Part shown: positions 17,885-28,210 of the stretch, piece after piece
How positions within the stretch are numbered: the first letter of the stretch is position 1
Layout of the letters: each line of letters opens with the position of its first letter
Assembly (NCBI RefSeq): GCF_036127095.1
Contig: NZ_CP108006.1
Location: forward strand, 558,001 to 622,000
DNA length: 64,000 nt
Direction: 5' to 3'
From: Streptomyces sp. NBC_00335
GTDB taxonomy: Bacteria > Actinomycetota > Actinomycetes > Streptomycetales > Streptomycetaceae
Notes under the pieces: model-generated
Database searches by the model: none
What the model saw: only the letters and a program-made list of their open reading frames with translations
Told to the model about the DNA's origin: nothing
Made by a program: the position numbers and the translations under genes

Positions 17885-19789
17885 ATGAGCGAGCGCGCCC
17901 GATCCCGATTCCGATCCCTCTTCCGAGCCCGACCCGGATCCCGGTCCCCGTCGGTATCGCCGCATGGATCCCTGTCCGGGTCCCCATCTGGGTCCCCATC
18001 CGGGTCTCCGTCCGAACCGCGGCCCGGGTCCCCGTCCGAACCCCGGCCCGGATCCCCGTCCGAACCCCAGCCCGGATCCCCGTCCGAACCCCAGCCCGGA
18101 TCCCCGTCCGAACCCCAGCCCGGATCCCCGTCCGAACCCCAGCCCGGATCCCCGTCCGAACCCCAGCCCGGATCCCCGTCCGAACCCCAGCCCGGATCCC
18201 CGTCCGAACCCCAGCCCGGATCCCCGTCCGAACCCCAGCCCGGATCCCCGTCCGAACCCCAGCCCGGATCCCCGTCCGAACCCCAGCCCGGATCCCCGTC
18301 CGAACCCCAGCCCGGATCCCCGTCCGAACCCCAGCCCGGATCCCCGTCCGAACCCCAGCCCGGATCCCCGTCCGAACCCCAGCCCGGATCCCCGTCCGAA
18401 CCCCAGCCCGGATCCCCGTCCGAACCCCAGCCCGGATCCCCGTCCGAACCCCAGCCCGAGTCCCCGTCCGGACCGCCGCCCCGGTCCGCGCCGGTCGGCC
18501 CGGGCACCGCCCCCGCCCCGCGAGGGCCCCGCGCGCCCGGGCGGTTCGCGGTGGCGCTGCGCACCCCCGCGCGGGCCGCCGAACCGCTGCTCGCGCAGGC
18601 GCCCGAGGCCTGGCAGCGGCTGTTGCCGTACGCCGTGACCGCCGTGTGCGTGATGACGCTGCTGCCGGTGACGATCGCGGTGCTGACCAACGACTACAAG
18701 GCGGGCGGCGGCTGGGCCGGGGCGCTGGGCGTGGCCCAGACCCTGCCGCTGCTGCTCGCCGTGACCCGGCCGCTGCCCGCGTGGGGGATGGTGCTGGTCG
18801 CGGACGTCATCGGGGCCGCCGTACTGACCCAGGCCGACCGGGTGGCCGGGCACGCCTGGCCCTGGACGCCGATGGCGATCATCGGCTACCTGGTGCTGAT
18901 GGCCTGCCTGGGACTGCGCGAGTCCATCCGGACCCTGGTCGGGGTGTGGCTGGCGACCGGCGTGGCCGGGGCGCTGCTGAGCGCCTTCGGGCCGGACGGC
19001 GTGACCAACACCGTCGCCCTGCTGTTCGTACTGGCCGGGGTGGTCCTCGCGCTGACGGGAGCGCTGCGCGGGCTCGGCGACGCGCGCCAGAAGATCGCCG
19101 AGCAGGAGAGCATCAGCGAAGCCGAGCGGTCCCGGCGCACCTTGCTGGAGGAACGGGCCCGGATCGCGCGGGAGTTGCACGACGTGGTGGCCCACCACAT
19201 GTCGGTGATCACGGTCCAGGCGGATTCGGCGCCGTACCGGCTGCCCGGCATGGCGGAGCCGGTGCGGGAGGAGTTCGCGGCGATCGCGTCGAGCGCGCGC
19301 GAATCGCTGGGCGAGATGCGGCGGCTGCTGACGGTGCTGCGCGGGGACGAGGCGAACGGCGCCGACCGGACCCCGCAGCCGGGCCTCGGCCGGTTGCAGC
19401 AGCTGGTGGAGGCGACCGTACGGGCCGGGCAGCCGGTGGAGTTGGCACTGGCCGCGGGCGCGGCCGGGGCGGCGCCGCCGGCCGTGGACCTGTCGGCGTA
19501 CCGGATCGTCCAGGAGGCGCTGGCCAATGTGGTGCGGCACGCGCCGGGCGCCGCGACGCGGGTCTCGGTGACCTTCGACGAGGAGGAGCTCCTGGTGCTG
19601 GTGGTCAACGGCCCGGCGCGGGACGCGGTGGTGGCGGTGGAGACTTCGGGCACCGGGCACGGGCTGGTGGGGATGCGGGAGCGCGTACGGTTGACGGGCG
19701 GGACGCTGGACATCGGTCCGCTGCCCGACGGCGGCTTCCGGGTCGCCGCCCGCATGCCCATCAACACCGCTCCCGAGGAACCAAGTTGA
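17885..19789 (+). CDS. NarL-type sensor histidine kinase with N-terminal octapeptide repeat tract
   Basis: A 634-residue protein from ATG 17885. Residues 43-194 are 19 tandem octapeptides, SEPRPGSP twice then SEPQPGSP 17 times (the last is SEPQPESP). About five membrane helices follow (e.g. [49 protein letters not shown]). Then come a coiled segment, the HisKA_3 box with phospho-acceptor H432 ([15 protein letters not shown]) and an HATPase domain ([28 protein letters not shown]). It senses an unknown signal and phosphorylates the response regulator whose TTG start overlaps its stop. The repeat tract precedes the first helix, so it is probably cytoplasmic and disordered. No clear ribosome site precedes the start. 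Confidence 0.88.
   Translation: MSERARSRFRSLFRARPGSRSPSVSPHGSLSGSPSGSPSGSPSEPRPGSPSEPRPGSPSEPQPGSPSEPQPGSPSEPQPGSPSEPQPGSPSEPQPGSPSEPQPGSPSEPQPGSPSEPQPGSPSEPQPGSPSEPQPGSPSEPQPGSPSEPQPGSPSEPQPGSPSEPQPGSPSEPQPGSPSEPQPGSPSEPQPESPSGPPPRSAPVGPGTAPAPRGPRAPGRFAVALRTPARAAEPLLAQAPEAWQRLLPYAVTAVCVMTLLPVTIAVLTNDYKAGGGWAGALGVAQTLPLLLAVTRPLPAWGMVLVADVIGAAVLTQADRVAGHAWPWTPMAIIGYLVLMACLGLRESIRTLVGVWLATGVAGALLSAFGPDGVTNTVALLFVLAGVVLALTGALRGLGDARQKIAEQESISEAERSRRTLLEERARIARELHDVVAHHMSVITVQADSAPYRLPGMAEPVREEFAAIASSARESLGEMRRLLTVLRGDEANGADRTPQPGLGRLQQLVEATVRAGQPVELALAAGAAGAAPPAVDLSAYRIVQEALANVVRHAPGAATRVSVTFDEEELLVLVVNGPARDAVVAVETSGTGHGLVGMRERVRLTGGTLDIGPLPDGGFRVAARMPINTAPEEPS
18011..18466 (+). repeat. 24-bp coding minisatellite, 19 units
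   Basis: Nineteen 24-bp units, 17 of them (18,059-18,466) virtually identical at the DNA level, based on TCCGAACCCCAGCCCGGATC plus CCCG. The period is a multiple of three, so all frames on both strands stay open. Near identity at synonymous sites points to recent expansion or homogenisation. The copy number may be misassembled. Confidence 0.95.
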
Positions 19790-20466
19790 CCATCCGCGTG
19801 ATCATCGTCGACGACCAGGCCATGGTGCGGGCGGGTTTCGCCGCGCTGTTGTCGGCGCAGGCCGACATCGACGTCGTGGGTGAGGCGCCCGACGGACGCC
19901 AGGGGATCCAGGTCTCCCGCACCGTCCACCCCGACGTGGTGCTGATGGACGTGCGGATGCCGGAGATGGACGGGCTCAGTGCCGCGCGCGAGCTCCTCGA
20001 TCCCCCGCCGGGGGTGGTGCACCGGCCGAAGGTGCTGATGCTGACCACCTTCGACATCGACGACTACGTGTACGAGGCCCTGCGCGCGGGGGCCTCCGGC
20101 TTCCTGCTGAAGGACGCCCCGCCGGCCGATCTGATCGCGGCGGTACGGGTGGTCGCCTCGGGCGAGGCGCTGCTGGCTCCGTCGGTGACGCGGCGGCTGA
20201 TCGCGGACTTCGTCGAGCGGCGCCCCGCGCCGCGCCGGGACCCGGCGCTGCGGCTGAACGGGCTGACCCCGCGGGAGACCGAGGTGCTGGAACTGATCGC
20301 GCGCGGGCTGTCCAACCAGGAGATCGCCGGTCATCTGGTGGTCGCGGAGCAGACGGTCAAGACCCACATCGGGCGGGTGCTGGGCAAGCTGGACCTCCGG
20401 GACCGGGCCCAGGCCGTGATCTTCGCCTACGAGGCGGGGCTGGTGCGTCCGGGCGACGGCGGCTGA
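19786..20466 (+). CDS. NarL/LuxR-type response regulator
   Basis: A 226-residue protein. The TTG at 19786 overlaps the kinase TGA (TTGA) and sits 6 bases after GAGGAA, so it is preferred over GTG 19798. The receiver domain has D9-D10 and phospho-acceptor D55 (VVLMDVRMPEMDG), with T at MLTTFD and K at FLLKDAP. The C-terminal LuxR helix-turn-helix is LTPRETEVLELIARGLSNQEIAGHLVVAEQTVKTH. It forms a two-component system with the upstream kinase. The secreted hydrolase and acyltransferase 138 bp downstream are plausible targets. Confidence 0.95.
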   Translation: MTIRVIIVDDQAMVRAGFAALLSAQADIDVVGEAPDGRQGIQVSRTVHPDVVLMDVRMPEMDGLSAARELLDPPPGVVHRPKVLMLTTFDIDDYVYEALRAGASGFLLKDAPPADLIAAVRVVASGEALLAPSVTRRLIADFVERRPAPRRDPALRLNGLTPRETEVLELIARGLSNQEIAGHLVVAEQTVKTHIGRVLGKLDLRDRAQAVIFAYEAGLVRPGDGG

Positions 20467-20603
20467 TCCCCCCGCTTCCCCTCCCCCTGTTCTCTCCTCC
20501 ACCCCCTACCGGGGTATGACATCCGACTTGGCTCCACGGTGCGACGCCCGGTCAGGCACCTCCTTCTTACCTTCCTCCTCGTCACGAGGAGAGGAGAAGG
20601 GGC

Positions 20604-21647
20604 ATGGGCCGCTTCGCAAGGACACTGGTCACGGCAGCACTGGCGGCGGCCGTGGTCGCGGGCACCGCGGGATGGGCCTCGGCGGACGCCCAGACCGCGG
20701 TCACCGGCCCGCCGCCGGGCACCGCCGCCTGGCGGGCCGACGCGGTGTCCGGGCGGCCGCTGCCGGACCCGGCGCGGGCGACGCCGTCGGAGGTCGCACG
20801 GTTCTTCGCCGGGCTGGAGGAGACCCGGGCGCAGGGCCTCGTACGCTCCCACCCGCTGGTGGTGGGCAATCTGGACGGGGCTCCGCTCCCTCTCAGGTAC
20901 GAGGCCAACCGGCTGGCCGTGCTGGCGACCGGCGAGCCCCGCTTCGCTTCGCTGGCCGCGCCCGGCCGGCAGATCCTGGCCTTCGACCCGCGCGGGCGGG
21001 GCACCGTCGCCGAGGTCTTCGGGGACCTGCGGCGAGCCGAGCACGTCTCGGTGATCGTGCCGGGCTCGGACAACGACGCCACCACCTACGACCGCCCGCG
21101 GGCCGCCCACACCGGCCCGGCGGGCATGGCCCGCGCCCTGAGGTCCGCGACCGGGCCGGGCGTCGCCGTCATCGCCTGGACCGGCTACACCACGCCCGTC
21201 GGGATGGGCCTGGACACGGCCCGGGGGCGGCTGGCGCAGGCGGGCACGGTCCGCCTCGCCCGGTTCACCGAGGGGCTCGGCGCGGTCGGCGCACCCGACC
21301 CGGTGCTCTTCTGCCACAGCTACGGCTCGGTGGTCTGCGGGCTGGCGGCCCGGCACGCGGACGCCACCGACATCGTCGCCTTCGGCTCCCCCGGAATGCG
21401 CGCCGACAGCGTCGCCGACCTGCACACCGAAGCCCGCGTATGGGCGGCGCGCGGGCCCTCCGACTGGATCTCCGACGTGCCCAACGTGGAGTTCGCCGGG
21501 CTCGGCCACGGTGCCGATCCCACCTCGGCGGCCTTCGGCGCCCGCCCCGTCGACGCCGCCGACGTGACGGGCCACACCGGCTACTTCACCCCCGGCACCC
21601 GGTCCCTGAAGGCCTTCGCCTCCATCGCGACGGGAGCGGCCCGATGA
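20604..21647 (+). CDS. Secreted DUF1023-like alpha/beta hydrolase
   Basis: A 347-residue protein with a signal peptide (RTLVTAALAAAVVAGTAGWASADA) and very strong GAGGAGAAGG ribosome site. The hydrolase core shows VIVPGSDNDATTYDR, AWTGYTTPVGM and the nucleophile elbow FCHSYGSVVCG (H-S-Y-G). The catalytic His is probably in the DVTGHTGYF segment, as in DUF1023 proteins. It likely hydrolyses an ester or amide outside the cell. It overlaps the acyltransferase gene by ATGA, so the two are co-translated. It follows the two-component system on the same strand. Confidence 0.87.
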   Translation: MGRFARTLVTAALAAAVVAGTAGWASADAQTAVTGPPPGTAAWRADAVSGRPLPDPARATPSEVARFFAGLEETRAQGLVRSHPLVVGNLDGAPLPLRYEANRLAVLATGEPRFASLAAPGRQILAFDPRGRGTVAEVFGDLRRAEHVSVIVPGSDNDATTYDRPRAAHTGPAGMARALRSATGPGVAVIAWTGYTTPVGMGLDTARGRLAQAGTVRLARFTEGLGAVGAPDPVLFCHSYGSVVCGLAARHADATDIVAFGSPGMRADSVADLHTEARVWAARGPSDWISDVPNVEFAGLGHGADPTSAAFGARPVDAADVTGHTGYFTPGTRSLKAFASIATGAAR

Positions 21648-22864
21648 GCACGCCGTCCCTCCTCACCAAGGCGCGGGCGGCCGCCGGCCGGATCGACGCG
21701 AAGACCCCCGCCCACCGGGACCGGGCGATCGACGGGCTGCGCGCGCTGGCCCTGCTGGCCGTGCCGACCGGGCACTGGCTGCTCGGCGGTTTCACCCTCG
21801 ACCCCGAAGGCGGCCTGCACAACGCCAGCCCCCTCTCCGCCTTCGGCGGCCTGGCCCCGGCCAGTTGGGTGCTGCAGATGCTCGGCGTCTTCTTCCTCGT
21901 CGGCGGCTACGCCTCGGCGCTCTCCTTCCGGCGTCACACCGGATCGGCCGGGGCCTGGCTCAAGGGCCGGATCGCCCGGCTGGGGCGGCCGGTGCTCGGG
22001 GTCACGGCGGTGTGGGCGCTGGCCGCGCCCGTGCTGTACGCGGCCGGGGTGCCCGAGGCCACCCTGCGGACCGGGGCGAAGCTGGTGATCCAGCCGCTGT
22101 GGTTCGTGGGGGTGTACGCGGTGGTGACCGCGCTGACCCCGTACTGCGTGCGCGCCGCGCACCGGCTCGGAGGCTGGGCGGCGGCCCCGCTGCTCGCCTC
22201 GGTCGCCGTCGTGGACTTCCTGCGCTACGGGCCCTTCGCGGACTCGGTGCCCGGGTGGGTGGCGCTGGTGAACATCCTGCCGGGCTGGCTGTTCGCGTAC
22301 CAGCTCGGCGTGGACTGGGGCGAGGGCCGGATCGGGCGGCGCGGAGGCCGGCTCCTGCTGGTGGGCGGTGGCGCGCTGTTCGCGGCCCTGCTGATGCTCT
22401 TCCACTACCCGGCGTCGATGGTCGGCGTGCCGGGCGAGGCCCGGACCAACTCGCATCCGCCGTCGCTGCTGGTACTGGCCCTGGCCGCGGCCCAGTCGGG
22501 AGCCGCGATCCTGCTGCGGGACCGGCTGGCCCGGCTGCTGGCCCGGCCGCTGCTGTGGGCGCCGGTGGTCGTGATCAACCTGTGCGCGATGACGATCCTG
22601 TGCTGGCACCAGACGGCGATGCTGGCGGCCGCCGTACCCGGCTCGTTCGCGGGCGGCCTGGCCGGGCTGACGACGGCGCCGGACAGTGTCGGGTGGATCG
22701 TGGCGCGGCTCGCGTGGATGCCGGTGTTCGCGGTGCTGCTGGTGGGCATCGCCCGGTACGCCCGCCGCTTCGAGCAGCCGTGGACACGGGCCTCGGCGAC
22801 GCGACGGACCGTCGCGGGCCTGCTGGCGGCCGGATTCGCGGTGTTCGCCCTGGGACTGGCGTAG
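21644..22864 (+). CDS. Acyltransferase-3 family membrane protein
   Basis: A 406-residue protein with about ten membrane helices, beginning RDRAIDGLRALALLAVPTGHWLLGGF. The Arg-Asp-Arg...Gly-Leu-Arg-Ala-Leu opening and the GHW in helix 1 are characteristic of the acyltransferase-3 family (PF01757), which acylates extracytoplasmic sugars or lipids. The start ATG 21644 overlaps the hydrolase stop. Pairing with a secreted hydrolase suggests opposing acylation and deacylation of one cell-surface or secreted compound; this is inference. Confidence 0.88.
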   Translation: MSTPSLLTKARAAAGRIDAKTPAHRDRAIDGLRALALLAVPTGHWLLGGFTLDPEGGLHNASPLSAFGGLAPASWVLQMLGVFFLVGGYASALSFRRHTGSAGAWLKGRIARLGRPVLGVTAVWALAAPVLYAAGVPEATLRTGAKLVIQPLWFVGVYAVVTALTPYCVRAAHRLGGWAAAPLLASVAVVDFLRYGPFADSVPGWVALVNILPGWLFAYQLGVDWGEGRIGRRGGRLLLVGGGALFAALLMLFHYPASMVGVPGEARTNSHPPSLLVLALAAAQSGAAILLRDRLARLLARPLLWAPVVVINLCAMTILCWHQTAMLAAAVPGSFAGGLAGLTTAPDSVGWIVARLAWMPVFAVLLVGIARYARRFEQPWTRASATRRTVAGLLAAGFAVFALGLA

Positions 22865-22941
22865 GCCGTCTCTTCCGGATCTTGTTCACCGTCGCAGCTG
22901 ACCGCGACTGAACGGGCGGACGGCCGGAGCACCCGTATGAA

Positions 22942-22979
22942 ACGAGAGCGCCGCTCCCCGAGGGGAGCGGCGCTCTCGT
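22942..22979. terminator. Bidirectional 18-bp hairpin terminator
   Basis: ACGAGAGCGCCGCTCCCC (22942-22959) is perfectly complementary to 22962-22979 between the convergent acyltransferase and DUF350 genes. Confidence 0.88.
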
Positions 22980-23006
22980 GCGTTCTCGTGCGCTCTCGGC
23001 GAGCCG

Positions 23007-23429
23007 TCAGGCGATGGAGGCGGCGACGATAGCGGCGACCGCGAGGTTGCAGGATGCCGTCACCCACACGGCGGGGTGCGGCTCGGGGTCGACCACGATG
23101 GCGCCGAGCTTGCCCGGGGTCACCAGGTCCAGCACCAGGAAGGCCACGGCCATCAGGATCAGGCCGAGGAGTCCGAAGGCCGCCGTGGAGAGCAGGCCCT
23201 TGCCGAAGCTGTCGTACGTGGTCCAGATCGAGGTGAAGACGATGCCGCCGATGCCGAGCAGCGCCGAGGAGAGCATCACGGAGGCGTTCCGGTTGCGCTC
23301 TTCCCAGATCTGCTTCGGCAGTTTGCCGGGGGTCAGCACGTCCACCAGGACGATGCCGAGGATGAGCAGCACCAGGCCGACGCCGCCGAATGCGGTGGTG
23401 CGGCCAAGTCCGTTGATGATGTCGCTCAT
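23007..23429 (-). CDS. DUF350-like small membrane protein
   Basis: A 140-residue protein with four hydrophobic segments (FGGVGLVLLILGIVLVDVLTPG, VMLSSALLGIGGIVFTSIW, AFGLLGLILMAVAFLVLDLVTPGKL, CNLAVAAIVAASIA). The duplicated V-D-x-L-T-P-G-K-L motif marks the DUF350 family, whose function is not established. ATG 23429 is preceded by GGAGACGG. The open frame far upstream on this strand is not coding. It is divergent from the GNAT/ATP-grasp gene 105 bp away. Confidence 0.87.
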   Translation of the reverse strand: MSDIINGLGRTTAFGGVGLVLLILGIVLVDVLTPGKLPKQIWEERNRNASVMLSSALLGIGGIVFTSIWTTYDSFGKGLLSTAAFGLLGLILMAVAFLVLDLVTPGKLGAIVVDPEPHPAVWVTASCNLAVAAIVAASIA

Positions 23430-25420
23430 TGGGAAGCCGTCTCCGGGGTGGGGTAGGAAGTACGTCGCGTGCCTGTCGTCGCGGTGGCCGAATCTATCGC
23501 ACGGCACCGCACCCGACCATGGGGAGGTCAGGAAATGGCAGAGCTCAGGGCGGCGCGGCCCGCCGAGGCCGGAGCGCTGACGGAGCTGGTCCTGCGCTCC
23601 AAGGCGCACTGGGGGTACGGCGCGGAGTTCCTTGCCGCGTGCGCGCCGGAGTTGCGGATCGGGGCCGGAGACGTGGTGCGGCGGCGGATCGTGGTCGCCC
23701 AGGGGGCGGCCGGGGCCCGGTCCGGCGGCGGCCCGGCCGCCGTGCTCGGGCTCGCTTCCCTGGACGGGGAGCCGCCGCTCGGGCGGCTGGGGCTGCTCTT
23801 CGTCGAACCGGCCGCCATCGGCTCGGGCGTGGGCCGCCTGCTGTACCGGGACGTGCTGCGGCGCGCCGCCGGGCTCGGCTTCCGCCGGCTGCTGATCGAC
23901 GCCGATCCGCATGCCACGGGGTTCTACCGGGCGATGGGCGCGGTGGCCTCGGGTCCGGAACCGGAACCGGAACCGGGGCCGGAGCCGGACGCGGGGCCGG
24001 ATGCCACCGGCGGGCTGGTGCGGTTCGAGGTGGCGCCCGTGCCCCTGGCCGACTGGGCCCGTGCCTGGACGGGCGGCCGGGCGGCCGTGCACGTGGGCAA
24101 TGTCGCCGAGTACAACGCGCAGTTCGCGGACGCCTCCCTGGACCGGGAGCAGCACGCCGCCCACCACTACGCCTGCCTCGCCGCCTTCTACAGCCCGCGG
24201 CCGGCCGCGCTGGTGCTGCCGCGCCCGGTGCCGCCGGGATGGATCTCCTTGCTCGGGCGCCAACTGGACTGGCCCGCCGGGGTGGAGGTGTACGACGGGC
24301 TCGCGGAGCGGGATCCGGGCCTCTCGGACGCCGTACGGTCCCGGCCGGCGCTGGCCGCACGGCTGACCGGGACAGCGGCCGAGGCCGGGGCCGACACCGG
24401 GGTCGGAGCCGAGGCCGGTGCGCCCCTCGTACCGTGGGGCCTGACCGCCCCCTTCGCACGGCTGGCCCGGCGCCCGTGGCGACCGGACGAGCTGCGGTAC
24501 GAGTCGAAGTCGGCGGCTCACGGCCTGTTCGGCCGGATCCTCGCGGAGGGCGGGCACCCCGCGATCACACTGCCCGCGCAGTGGCGGGCGGACACCCGGC
24601 GGACGGCGGTCCGGCTGCTGGCGTCCCGGACCAAGGCGGGCGAGAGCACCGTTCTGAAATCGGAGCACGGCGTCGGCGGCTCGGGCACCACGGTGATGAC
24701 CCCCGGGCGGGTCCGCGCGGCCGGCGGCGCCCGGGCGGTGGTGCGGGCGCTGCCGCGCGGACCGCTGCTGGTGGAGGAGTACGTACGCGGTCCGGCGGAT
24801 CCGGCCGAGCCGCGCGACCTCACGTACGACGGGTTCGTGGACCCGCGGGGCCGCGTGCACGAGGTCGGCGGGGCGGTCATGGACGTGGCGGACGGCGGGT
24901 ACCGCGGGGCGACGGTGGGTCCGGGGGTGCTCCCCGGGTGGGCGGAGGAACCGCTGCTCGGCTTCGGCCGCGCAGTGGGCCGGGAGCTGTCGGCCGCCGG
25001 CTACCGGGGCTGGTTCGACGTGGACTTCGTCGCCGACGGCGCGGGACGGCTCGCCCCGACGGAGACGAACCTGCGCCTGACCGGGCCGTCCGTCGCCTTC
25101 GTGGTGGCGGCCCGGCTCGACGAACTGCGGGGCGCGGGGCACTTCGTACGGATCGCGGACCGGGTGGAGCTGGGTGCCCGGCTGCCGGAGGCGGCCTTCG
25201 GCGAACTGTGCGAGCGGCTGTCCCGCCGGTGCGCCGGGATGGGCGCGGTGTTCCTCCCCGCCATCCCCACCGGCGCCTTCGAACCGGCGCCCTGGATGGG
25301 CGCCCTGGTGGCCGCGACCGGCAGGGAGCTGCTGGACGCGGCCGAACGGCTGGTGCGGGCGGAGGCCCTGTCCGTCGGAGCGATGTTCGGGGAGCCGGCC
25401 GGGGCCCGGCCGGCCGGGAC

Positions 25421-27595
<2,175 letters not shown>

Positions 27596-27745
27596 GGACC
27601 GATTCTGGCACCGGGCACCGACAGGCACGAGGGCCTCGGAAATCCCTCGTACGAACGATGGTTGATCCACTATCGTCCTGCGCTGGTACGCGGCCGGAGC
27701 CGGCCGGTACCGGTGGACAGGTTTCAAGTGGTCGGAGGCAGCAGC

Positions 27746-28129
27746 ATGGCCAAGGAATTCCAGGTGACGTACGACTGTGCCGATCCGGGCGCGCAGGCGG
27801 TGTTCTGGGCGCAGGCTCTGGGCTATCGCGTCCAGTCGCCGGAGGGGTCCGCCGACTGGGCGGCCATCTCGGATCCGGACGGCAAGGGGCCGCGGCTCTA
27901 CTTCCAGCGGGTCCCGGAGGCCAAGACGGAGGCGAAGAACCGCCTGCACCTGGACGTGCGGTCGGCGCCCGGCCTCAAGGGGGACGAGCGGATGGCCGTG
28001 CTGGAGGTGGAGGCCGCGAGGCTGGAGGAGCTCGGCGCGAAGCGGCTGTACCGGCTGGAGTCCGACGAGGAGAACGAAGGGATCATCGTGATGGCCGATC
28101 CCGAGGAGAACATCTTCTGCCTCGACTGA
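27746..28129 (+). CDS. VOC-superfamily (glyoxalase-like) protein
   Basis: A 127-residue protein, ATG 27746 with GGAGG 7 bases upstream; the frame is open upstream but without coding character. The sequence KEFQVTYDCADPGAQAVFWAQALGYRVQSP...LYFQRVPEAKTEAKNRLHLDVRS...EVEAARLEELGAKRLYRLESDEENEGIIVMADPEENIFCLD is the paired beta-alpha-beta-beta-beta layout of VOC proteins, with the H-L-D and E-N-x-F-C metal-site positions. Members bind or modify small molecules, including resistance to toxic compounds. The function is not predictable. An ABC exporter follows 81 bp downstream with its own promoter. Confidence 0.88.
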   Translation: MAKEFQVTYDCADPGAQAVFWAQALGYRVQSPEGSADWAAISDPDGKGPRLYFQRVPEAKTEAKNRLHLDVRSAPGLKGDERMAVLEVEAARLEELGAKRLYRLESDEENEGIIVMADPEENIFCLD

Positions 28130-28172
28130 CCTGTCGAACAGGGTTCCTGGTCACCCCGGGGGCATCTGCCCC

Positions 28173-28203
28173 TTGACCTCAAGTTTGGTTGAGGTCCTAC
28201 GGT
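28173..28203 (+). promoter_or_regulatory. SoxR-box-like promoter of ABC exporter
   Basis: CCTCAAGTTTGGTTGAGG (28177-28194) matches the SoxR box CCTCAAGTTAACTTGAGG at 15 of 18 bases. It lies between TTGACC (28173-28178) and TACGGT (about 28198-28203), giving the 19-bp MerR-type spacer. The predicted transcription start is at or within a base or two of the ATG at 28,211, so the transcript may be leaderless. In S. coelicolor, SoxR controls an ABC transporter among other genes. Confidence 0.75.
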
Positions 28204-28210
28204 TCGTCTC

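Noticed and set aside
18011..18466. CRISPR-like array of 24-bp repeats
   Set aside because: The units are directly abutting with no spacers, encode a clean octapeptide repeat in frame with a kinase, and no cas genes are present.
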